From assembly GCA_048013815.1 (NCBI GenBank), contig CM106586.1, positions 17,546,001 through 17,610,000 of the forward strand: a stretch of 64,000 bases of DNA, written 5' to 3'. The stretch's first letter is position 1. Every line of letters starts with the position of its first letter. The translations under genes and the position numbers were made by a program. Positions 57,501 through 64,000 of this stretch are shown here, one piece after another. The notes below the pieces were generated by a model. That model searched no databases. It was not told the DNA's origin and saw only the letters and a program-made list of their open reading frames with translations. Source of the stretch: Setoptus koraiensis. Taxonomy: Eukaryota; Arthropoda.

Positions 57501-59937
57501 CGGCGGCGCGCGGGCGACGGGGGCGAGCGGCAGCGGCGCGCGGGACGGCGCCGGTCTAGGCCGATATATATAGCCGCGCCGGATAAGCTGGCGAGCGGCC
57601 ATAAAACGGGCTGCGTTTCGCATTTTATCCATTTTAGGCACAAGCGGATTAGCAGTGTCGTCGCAATCCCTACCCCAGGCGAACTTTGTCGGAATTGAGT
57701 TTGGCAGCGCGCCGTTTGCCGACACTCAGCCAGCGCTCAGCCCGAATGCAGCCCGAATTCAGCCCGAATTCAGCCCGAATGCAGCCCGAATTCAGCCAGA
57801 GCCGAGCCGGCCAGAAAGGAGCTCGGCGTGGCGGTTTGGGGCTGGCGCTTATCGCCAGACAATATCATACTATCCGGATAATACCTGCGCCGATGGCTGT
57901 GGCAGCGCATTGTTGCGCTGCGATGCGCGCTCATGCCACACGAGATCGGATTAAATCGCTCGCCGTGATTGCTTTACACTTTTATTTCGAGTGTGTGTAT
58001 GCGAGAATTTTCGGCAATTCGCGCCGACGAGCGCCGAAAATGCCGAGAGTGCCGACGAGCGACGAGAACGCCGAAAATGCTGGAAATGCCGAAAATGCCG
58101 AAAATGCTGGAAATGCCGAAAATGCTGGAAATGCGCGGATAAAAATAGCCCCTCGATTGGAGAGTCTCGTCTCAAGTGACCACTTGTTGCGCTCGTACGA
58201 GCGTATCATGCGAGCCGGGCGCCTGCCAGTTGTCGGCCGCCGTCGGTTGCTGTCGGTCGCCGTCGGATCGGCGCTAATCGGCGCCGGTCGCTCGCCAGAA
58301 CGCGACCGGCCGGCGAGTGCGCCGAGCCGGAGTGGAGTGGATTGGATTGGAAATTCAAGGTTGACACTTGTGGTCGAGAGCACTTGTGGCGGCTCGAGCC
58401 GTCGAATTGGCCTGTTCGACAGCGCAAATCGCCGGCCGAGCGACGGCCGTTTTGAAACGAGCCACTCGAGAGCGGCCGACAGGCTGGCAACAGTATCGCC
58501 TAGCCAGATATTGCCAGAGCGGCCGAACAGTATCGCCTGATATTATTCGGCCGGCCAGATATCGCCGACGGTGGCGCTGGCATGAGCGCTGGCAATATCA
58601 AAAGCTGGCAATATCAAAAGCTGGCAATATCAAAAGCTGGCAATATGAAAATATCGCGCAATGTATTAATATTAATATCAACATTATCACATCAAGGAAG
58701 GATATATTATCACGGCTTGCCAACTTGCCAAAGTCAACTCATTGGATCTGAGCTGTGTCTCGTTTTTGATTAATGACATTATTCGGGCTGTTCAATCAAG
58801 CAAACAACTCGTTGCCACTACTCATATCTACTCATATCTAGTGTGCGTCGCCCATCCACAGCCTATCAGTCAGTTGCCCATGTGGACACACATGTACAAA
58901 TGTGGTCTACAAATAGCAGTTCGCTGGCAAGCTCGCCGGCCAATTTTGCCAGCCGGCGAGCTTGCCAACCGGCGAGCTTGCCAGCCAGCGACGATGATTA
59001 AACAAACACTGGCGCTGTATTAGCAGCGCTGTGTGTATTAGCGAGTAGATTAGCTAATACACACAGTTTGCTTGGCCGTCGCGACTCGCCAAGACAATGT
59101 TGCGCAATTGCAGTTTGTCGAGCTGATATTAGTTGATATTAGTCAGCTGGTGGATATTAGTGGCTGGATATGAGCCGGTGGATATTAGTGGCTTGATATC
59201 AGTCAGCTGACTTGATATTAGTTGATATTAGTTGGCCGGCCTGCCCATACCAACTGGCTGGCTGGCTGGCTGCTAATATGTGATAGCATAATGGTATGGC
59301 CTAGATCTAATTAGTTAATCTCGGCAGCAAATATGTTATATATTGCACATTATACATAAATATATAAATATATAAATATGAGCTGCGAAGCGACCGCATG
59401 AGCCAGCGAGAAGCAGCCATATGAAACGAAACGAGACGATATGATGATTAAATTAATTAGATGAATATCATCTAAAAGCACTCGTTGGCCAGCCGCTCTC
59501 GACAGGGTCATGCCCGGCGGACGGCCGGCCGCGCCAACGGTCGGCCACTCGACGTGTTCCGCTCGTCACTGTTAATGTCGGCCGGCTAATGTCGCTGTTG
59601 ATGCAACCACCACCACCACCTTAACCGCAAATACAAACACTACCACAACCACCACTACAACCACAAACAAAAATACAAACGCAACCACAAACACAAATAC
59701 AAACGCAACCACAAACAAAAATACAAACGCAACCACAAACAAAAATACAAATGTAAATATTAATAAAAATTAATTGGGCGACCACCGGCGCAAACTTACC
59801 TCGAACAGACGACCCTGGCTGTACCAGACGTCGCCCTCGTCGACTTTGCCGTAGCCGCCGGAATACAGATCTTGGTACTGGTCTGTTTGACCGTCGCTCA
59901 CGGTCGTTTGCGACACTATTTGGCGCCGGCTGATCAT
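40133..59937 (-). CDS. MPRIP / outspread-like PH and coiled-coil protein
   Basis: There are three coding exons, 5' to 3': 59800-59937 (46 codons, ATG at 59937, donor GTAAGT), 46333-46587 (85 codons) and 40133-43642 (1169 codons plus stop). All junctions are phase 0, giving about 1300 aa. A PH domain starts at NLVKKGWLLRL in exon 2 (RKQWSQHWFVLKNGSLTYYR, then LDGVLDLS) and ends in exon 3 (MWNGEHHVLAASS ... QWLEAIL). This split PH resembles the second PH domain of MPRIP, the myosin phosphatase Rho-interacting protein and Drosophila outspread homologue. The long middle is Asn/Ser/Thr/Asp repeat-rich. The last roughly 330 residues are coiled coil (SLEEQRQIEFYQLKDRLNRQ onward). An actomyosin or Rho scaffold role is inferred. 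The exon-2 acceptor (TATATAAAG) lacks a pyrimidine tract, so further exons or a different 5' join remain possible. Confidence 0.68.
43800..43837. repeat. 9-bp repeat ATTGGCATA, about 4 units
   Basis: Adjacent ATTGGCATA units ending in a GATTG variant. Confidence 0.85.
44266..44358. repeat. 9-bp (GCCGTTGTT)n repeat, about 8 units
   Basis: Regular GCCGTTGTT units followed by GCTGCTGTC variants. They yield spurious Val/Ala frames. Confidence 0.9.
44450..44500. repeat. 11-bp repeat CAGCGAGTGTC, 4-5 units
   Basis: Four close units, one with CGGCGAGTGTC. Confidence 0.85.
45171..45254. repeat. (CA)n microsatellite with ACACACACCG units
   Basis: Three 10-bp ACACACACCG units lead into an uninterrupted CA run of about 45 bp. 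Confidence 0.93.
47102..47202. repeat. Perfect 19-bp inverted repeat with 63-bp loop
   Basis: The arms are 47102-47120 (ATTGCGTTATTAGTGCGCC) and 47184-47202. The loop holds two CGATATTGGTGCGCCCG direct repeats that resemble part of the arm. Confidence 0.9.
48553..48668. repeat. (CAA)n microsatellite with CGG/CAG variants
   Basis: CAACGGCAACGACAAC leads into a nearly pure CAA run around 48590-48640. It gives poly-Asn or poly-Leu frames. Confidence 0.93.
49440..49497. repeat. 18-bp repeat GAGAGCGAGCCGGCGTC, about 3 units
   Basis: Imperfect GAGAG(C/T)GAGCCG(A/G)CG units in tandem. Confidence 0.75.
49556..49646. repeat. GATGATGCAACGGTCAT-type minisatellite
   Basis: Five or so degenerate GATG(A/C)TGCAAC(G/C) units with an intercalated GTCAT. 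Confidence 0.75.
49858..49952. repeat. (GTT)n microsatellite
   Basis: GTTGTTGTC units lead into a pure GTT run at about 49917-49951. Confidence 0.93.
51021..51081. repeat. 17-bp repeat GGCGCTTGCATCATTTT, about 3.5 units
   Basis: One divergent and two exact units, then a partial one. Confidence 0.85.
51435..51515. repeat. 28-bp minisatellite, 3 units
   Basis: The units start GGCCAGTCATTGCGTCATGT at 51435 and 51463. The third, at 51491, is shortened and reads GCGTTATGT. Confidence 0.88.
52413..52460. repeat. Perfect 15-bp inverted repeat carrying CAGCTG
   Basis: Arms 52413-52427 (CTGGTTAGTCAGCTG) and 52446-52460, with an 18-nt spacer that contains a third CAGCTG. Confidence 0.9.
52564..52595. 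repeat. Perfect 13-bp inverted repeat, 6-nt loop
   Basis: Arms 52564-52576 (GCTGCTTGTCAAA) and 52583-52595. Confidence 0.9.
53365..53495. repeat. CAACGACTGCAGCGACAA-type 18-bp repeat
   Basis: Four CGACAACAACGACTGCAG units decay into GGCAACGACAAC variants. Confidence 0.85.
54059..54165. repeat. CGACAGCGCCAACAA / CGACAGCGACAACAA repeat
   Basis: A 15-bp unit repeated about seven times. It is open in several frames without a recognisable product. Confidence 0.85.
54364..54442. repeat. TATAGACAGTTTTG-type repeat
   Basis: About five units of TAGACA(C/G)TTTT(G/A)TA with variable length. Confidence 0.8.
54495..54532. repeat. (GT)n microsatellite
   Basis: An uninterrupted run of 19 GT units, followed 35 bp later by a CA run near 54569-54585. 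Confidence 0.95.
55473..55540. repeat. 18-bp minisatellite CGATATTCACGCTCGCGC
   Basis: About 3.7 units, followed by CTATTCACGCTGCC. Confidence 0.88.
55704..55801. repeat. GTGAAT-spaced 12-bp repeat
   Basis: Repeated GTGAATNTAnNNN units (GTGAATATACAT, GTGAATTTATGT, GTGAATATAAAG and similar). Confidence 0.75.
56117..56178. repeat. 21-bp minisatellite AAAGCGGCAGCCCGAGCGGC, 3 units
   Basis: Three units; the middle transition reads GAGCAGCA. Confidence 0.88.
57738..57792. repeat. 11-bp repeat CAGCCCGAATT, 5 units
   Basis: Units alternate between CAGCCCGAATG and CAGCCCGAATT. Confidence 0.88.
58069..58135. repeat. 9/18-bp repeat of GAAAATGC(C/T)G
   Basis: CCGAAAATG and CTGGAAATG blocks alternate. 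They yield Glu-Asn-Ala repeats in one frame only by chance. Confidence 0.85.
58588..58645. repeat. 16-bp minisatellite GCTGGCAATATCAAAA, 3.6 units
   Basis: Exact units; the last reads AATATGAAAA. Confidence 0.92.
58926..58985. repeat. Perfect 16-bp inverted repeat with a duplicated right arm
   Basis: The left arm 58926-58941 (TGGCAAGCTCGCCGGC) pairs with 58953-58968. The right arm is repeated directly afterwards at about 58971-58985. Confidence 0.9.
59029..59066. repeat. Perfect 14-bp inverted repeat, 10-nt loop
   Basis: Arms 59029-59042 (CTGTGTGTATTAGC) and 59053-59066. Confidence 0.92.
59658..59753. repeat. 24-bp minisatellite (CAACCACAAACAAAAATACA...), 4 units
   Basis: Four close units, one with CACAAATAC in place of AAAAATAC. 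The repeat ends about 45 bp before the first coding exon of the MPRIP-like gene. Confidence 0.9.
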
Positions 59938-60784
59938 TGTTGCGTTGTGTGTCGGATTATTTCGCGTATCAAATTATTTCGCGTATCAAATTATGTTGCC
60001 TATTGAACTATCTTGTGTCTGGAATTATTTTTGTTGCGGTTGTATCAAATTATTTGTTGCGCACACAATTTCGGCGCAGTTTCCGGTGCGAGGTGGGCGC
60101 AATTTCGTGGCAACGCGGTCGCTGTTTCGTCGCTGTCGAGGCACAGTTACTGTTGCACAATTATCTTTTGTTTCGCCTCAATTCAATAAATTGAATTTGT
60201 GCTGCTTGCGTTTGGCTGGTGTGTGTTTGTCTTATCGACGACGACGATTCAATCTTGCCGCGATATATGCGCTTGCTTGCTGCTGCTACTTGCGGTGTCT
60301 TTATAAGTCGATGAAATGCTGCAAAGATTGATGTTGTTACGCGGACGCGTCGTGATTATGTCACGCGTATGTCGCACTTGTTGAGCTGGGCAACCAATGA
60401 CGCAACTTGCGATACACGACAGTTGAGCATAGTTGAGCAGTGCATTGGTTCTGCTGGCTGCGTGCTGCTGTCACCTGTCGCTCGATCACTCTAATTAATT
60501 ATCACAAGACTAATTATTGCTGACAATTATGCTGACTTGTTGAATGGCTTGATGTGTTCGATGGATGCACTCACTCGACAGTGACTCGATGCACAGCTGA
60601 TGCACATGTCAAAGGATGTGTCATTTGATCTAATTGGTCTATTCGATTTGATTCGATCATCATTGTTGTTGTTGTTGTTGTTGTTGTTTATTAAGACGCC
60701 GGCCAGTACAAGTGGCAGTTGTGCAACGCAAGCCAATGGTTGTTGTCTCGTTGCCGACTAAACTAGTTGTGACACACCGCGCAA

Positions 60785-60818
60785 CACACACACACACACA
60801 CGCACACACACACACACT
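60785..60818. repeat. (CA)n microsatellite
   Basis: A CA run with one CG interruption. Confidence 0.93.
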
Positions 60819-60939
60819 CAAGCCGCTTGAGTCAAGCGCAACAGCTCACCTGTTCGAAGCTCCAACTACCTGTTGCAGTGCGATTCGAAGCTTTTGCTTT
60901 TCGCTCGAACGTCCTTACTTTTACTAGTAGTAAATTATA

Positions 60940-60941
<2 letters not shown>

Positions 60942-60971
<30 letters not shown>
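60942..60971. repeat. (CA)n microsatellite
   Basis: A pure CA run of about 15 units. Confidence 0.93.
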
Positions 60972-60974
<3 letters not shown>

Positions 60975-61140
60975 CGAGGCTAGCGCCGGCCCACCCCACC
61001 TACGATGGCCGCTTCGAGAACGGCCCGCAGAGCCATCTCGCGCCCAAATGGCCAACTAAAGATTGCGCATTTCCAAACGACAAACAAGCGGGCGACAAAC
61101 GAAAGTTTGAGTCAAGTGTTTACGATCGCCCGAGTGCGCT

Positions 61141-61196
61141 GCTTGTCGGTGTCTGTCGCTGCTTGTCGGTGTCTGTCGCTGCTTGTCGGTGTTTGT
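61141..61196. repeat. 20-bp minisatellite GCTTGTCGGTGTCTGTCGCT, 2.8 units
   Basis: Exact units, the last cut short at GTGTTTGTGAG. Confidence 0.9.
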
Positions 61197-61244
61197 GAGT
61201 CACCTCGAGAGCCAATTAACTGCCGGCCGACGCCATCGTCGAGC

Positions 61245-61315
61245 CAGCCGGCGAATACGGCGCGACAGCCGGCGAACCCGACGCGACAGCCGGCGAACCC
61301 GACGCGACAGCGGCC
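61245..61315. repeat. 21-bp minisatellite (CAGCCGGCGAACCCGACGCG)
   Basis: About 3.3 units; the first differs at AATACGGCG. Confidence 0.9.
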
Positions 61316-62645
61316 CGACGGAACAGCGGTTGCTATTGATTTGCCGGGCCGACGCCGTCGGCGGACAGGCCCCGTCAGCGGGCGGACGCGATCGTCGGGC
61401 GGACGCGATCGTCGGGCCAACGCGAACAAATGCGCGCCGCCGGATGCACCTGTCGCCGGGCGCAAGCGGCCGGCCGGATCACAGGCGACGAGATGTAATG
61501 GCATAATATGATTATATGGCCGCCATCAATGCAAATCGGCCGGTGATTGGAGTGGCCAATTTGACCATTGGCCACTGGTCAGTGTGTCGCGGTCGTCGTG
61601 GCGGCTCGCATACATTTGCGGCGCATTTGCGCCGCATTTGCGTGTCGTCGTGAGTGTGTGTGTGTGTGCGCAAGCCAAGGTCGACATCATTAATATAACG
61701 ACTGGCAAGACCACTCACACAGGCTGTGAGTCACAGGCTGCGAGCGCCACTGCCGGCGCCATTACATAATATGTGATGATGCAACTGGCACCATATCTCT
61801 ATCACTGGCATGTTATGTAATATGTGCATAAGATGCGTATATAATGCGTATGTTATGTGATATTATGTAATAGTATACTAGTACAGTGCAGTGTGGCGGC
61901 AATTAAGCAGCACGCCGATATAAATAGACGCCGATGATGAATGTGCTCATGACGTACAACATTAATAACAACAATGATATATATTGTTGCGAGCCACAAC
62001 AACATTTTATTATCGTCGCATTTGTTTGCTTTTGTGCGCTCTCCAATGGACACTCTCCGATAGATACTGTGTCCTCTATGTGAGCATCACAACTTACTAA
62101 TGCAATTGTATCGCATTTATATGATATTACATCATATAATATTAGATTATGTAACACACATTAATTGCAAACATTGCAAACGCTGGTCAACTGCGATATT
62201 TATATGCGATCGTTGTGTGTGCACGTTGGTATGGCACAACAAACACACAAATACAAATATCGTGTGGCCATAAACAACAAACTGCCCAATGCCCAGCGTG
62301 ATGCAACCGCCATTTGACCATTTGAAATATATTTGACCAGTTGAAATGATTGTTTGCCAATTGACGCGCTTGCAAATTTGTTTGCGCCGTCCATTTGTCG
62401 AGCATCATTTGTGTGTTACATCACACTCACACTTGTATCGCATATGTATCACTCGCACATAATAACTTGATAATAATAATAATAATAACTTGAACTCGAA
62501 ACATGATCATGTCAGCGCTAATGATGCCCCCACAAACAATGACCCGCTGATTGAGTTGTTGCCCGCGCACCGCTGACCAGTCCGTTTCAGCTCGTTGTTG
62601 TCGCTGGCCCAGCGCTGGCCGGCCCGAAGCAGCGCCGGCCGGCCC

Positions 62646-62740
62646 GAAGATTGGCCGCAAGATGGAGACGAAACAAAGATTGGCCGCGAGACGGACACGA
62701 AATGAAGATTGGCCGCGAGACGGACACGAAATGAAGATTG
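62646..62740. repeat. 29-bp minisatellite, about 3.2 units
   Basis: The units begin GAAGATTGGCCGCGAGACGG. The first unit is the most divergent. Confidence 0.9.
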
Positions 62741-63864
62741 GTTGGCGAAGATGAAAAAACATGAATCGACGGTGCAGCCCGCCGGTCTGCGGGCCGGCAC
62801 ACTATTCCGCCGGAGCGTCGGGCCGCAGTGACGGGCCGGAGTGGCGTCCGGAGCGACGTGCCGAGCTGGTCGCGCAAAACGGCCGCTCGGCGAGGGCAGA
62901 CTCACTGGCACAAGTGAGCGAGATAAACGGGCGAGAGTCACTTTCGCCCGTCCCATTTATCCCGAAATTGGGGCCCTCGGCTGCGAATGGGCCGACGCAC
63001 AGGCCGGCCTAGTCCGCTGGCAGTGGCACTTTGGAGCGGCAGCAACGCCGGCAGCCAAGCCAATAGCCTACATCGGCGCACAGATATCATCGCTCATTGC
63101 GACGTAATTAATTAGCTCGCCACCTAAAAATAAGCGCTCATCACACACTGTTGCGTTTTCGATTTTCTCTTTTCACCTTTCTCTCGGCGTCGGCCGGCGT
63201 CGGCCGGCTTGTCCGGCCACCGGGCTTCTGCTGGCTTCGGTCGGCCGGCCGGGCCGCCGGCTGAGTGCAGTCGCGGCTCAATAAATTACGCAACGACGGC
63301 CGAGCCAGCGCGATAACGAGCGTCGCCATTACGACGACAAGCGGCCACTTGTTTGCCTCGGAGCGATCGCCGGCGCAACCGGCCGGCGCTGACCGGCCCA
63401 GTGAGCTAAATTTGGCGTAGAGCCAATTCACTTTCCATATTGTGGGCAATTGTTGCGCAACTTGCAACATGAACGGCGCACAAGCACGCCAACGGGTGCC
63501 CATTTCGCTCGTGAGCCCTCTATTTATAGGCGGTCGGTCTCGTGCCCGCGACAACGGGCCGGGCTCCGCTCGACACCCGAGCTCGCCCGTTTGCTCGTCG
63601 CTTTTGGCTGGCTCGTCACTTTTTAGTTTGTTTGTCGCCCGTTTGTTTGCAGTTTGCTTGCAGTTTGTTTGCACTTGGCTTGCAGTTTGCCTGCAGTTTG
63701 CTTGGTTGGCGCTGTCGAAAAACCCGCCAGACAGACGCGAGAAAAGTGGCCGGCGTGGCGCAATGATTACAGCTAATTAAAATAATCACGGCGCAGTGCC
63801 ATTAGTCACACAGTGGCCCATATTTACTCTATGGCGGCACAACAGCACTTACCTGTTCACCGCT

Positions 63865-64000
63865 CACCTGTGCAATGCACAGCGTGTGTAACGGTCACCT
63901 GTGTCTTACAAAGTGTGTAACGGTCACCTGTGCACTGCAAAGTGCGCAACGGTCACCTGTGCCTTGCAAAGTGCGCAACGGTTACCTGTGCATTAAAAAG
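63865..64000. repeat. 29-bp minisatellite with one CACCTGT E-box per unit
   Basis: Units start at 63865 (31 bp), 63896, 63925, 63954 and 63983 and run off the window. Each contains (C/T)ACCTGTG ... GTAACGGT or GCAACGGT. Confidence 0.9.

Larger units (their letters stand above)
46588..59799. other. 13.2-kb intron of the MPRIP-like gene
   Basis: CpG-rich and very rich in minisatellites, CAA/GTT microsatellites and perfect hairpins. Short frames such as 57177-57725 look like GC-driven chance ORFs. I found no additional exon with both splice sites and protein-like composition, but small exons could be missed. Repeated TTGCGCAA, TTGCGTAA and CACCTGT words suggest regulatory content; this is inference. 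Confidence 0.5.
59938..64000. other. 5' flank of the MPRIP-like gene
   Basis: No gene seen. It holds GTT and CA microsatellites, minisatellites and many TTGCGCAA, TTATGTAA and CACCTGT words, and presumably the promoter and 5'UTR of the gene that starts at 59937. Frames such as 61005-61511 are repeat-derived. Confidence 0.45.

Noticed and set aside
57177-57725. 182-codon open frame on the minus strand
   Set aside because: Lies inside the MPRIP-like intron. Pro/Arg-rich with an abrupt AT-rich tail; GC-driven and without protein features.
63865-64000. CRISPR-like regular repeats
   Set aside because: The units are head-to-tail minisatellite copies with no unique spacers, in a eukaryotic genome.
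1-64000. tRNA or rRNA genes
   Set aside because: No B-box-like GGTTCGAATCC with matching acceptor stems and no conserved rRNA stretches were found on either strand by eye. A covariance-model scan would settle it.

Overview
The window is eukaryotic. GT-AG introns of about 50-480 bp, AATAAA poly(A) signals, a secreted chitin-binding protein and the protein families present point to an arthropod. A small-genome chelicerate such as a mite is plausible, but species cannot be fixed from the sequence. No rRNA, tRNA, CRISPR array or transposon/retrovirus-type coding region was recognised.

Layout. (1) 1.3-6.0 kb: the 3' part of a large disordered protein resembling the Nance-Horan/GUK-holder family (+). 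(2) 6.36-9.3 kb: the two-exon ATP-synthase assembly factor FMC1, the intronless lipid phosphatase PLPP6, a second copy of the FMC1 tail, two broken pieces of the SLC18B1-like transporter, and one copy of a 129-aa tail-anchored protein resembling the C-terminus of ACBD5. (3) 9.3-21.8 kb: a CpG-rich non-coding tract full of CAA/GTT microsatellites, minisatellites and perfect hairpins. (4) 21.85-25.9 kb: a three-exon secreted CBM14 protein. (5) 26.2-39.6 kb: a compact, AT-richer gene block with an F-box protein (-), a ten-exon SLC18B1-like transporter (-), the second copy of the 129-aa ORF (+), a PPCDC (coenzyme A biosynthesis) domain fused to C2H2 zinc fingers (-), and intronless SMC2 (+). (6) 40.1-59.9 kb: a PH/coiled-coil protein resembling MPRIP/outspread (-), whose three coding exons are separated by introns of 2.7 and 13.2 kb. 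(7) 59.9-64 kb: non-coding sequence ending in a 29-bp minisatellite that carries E-boxes.

Functional picture. These are mostly unrelated housekeeping and developmental genes: mitochondrial assembly, isoprenoid-lipid dephosphorylation, CoA synthesis, condensin, polyamine/monoamine-type transport, actomyosin scaffolding and cuticle/matrix. There is no operon-like logic.

The strongest novelty candidates are four. The first is the continuous PPCDC-zinc-finger ORF. The second is the ORF-precise, 389/390-nt-identical inverted duplication of the ACBD5-like gene. The third is the mosaic of local gene fragments around PLPP6. The fourth is a dispersed class of perfect short inverted repeats together with repeated TTGCGCAA/TTGCGTAA and CACCTGT motifs in the long non-coding tracts.
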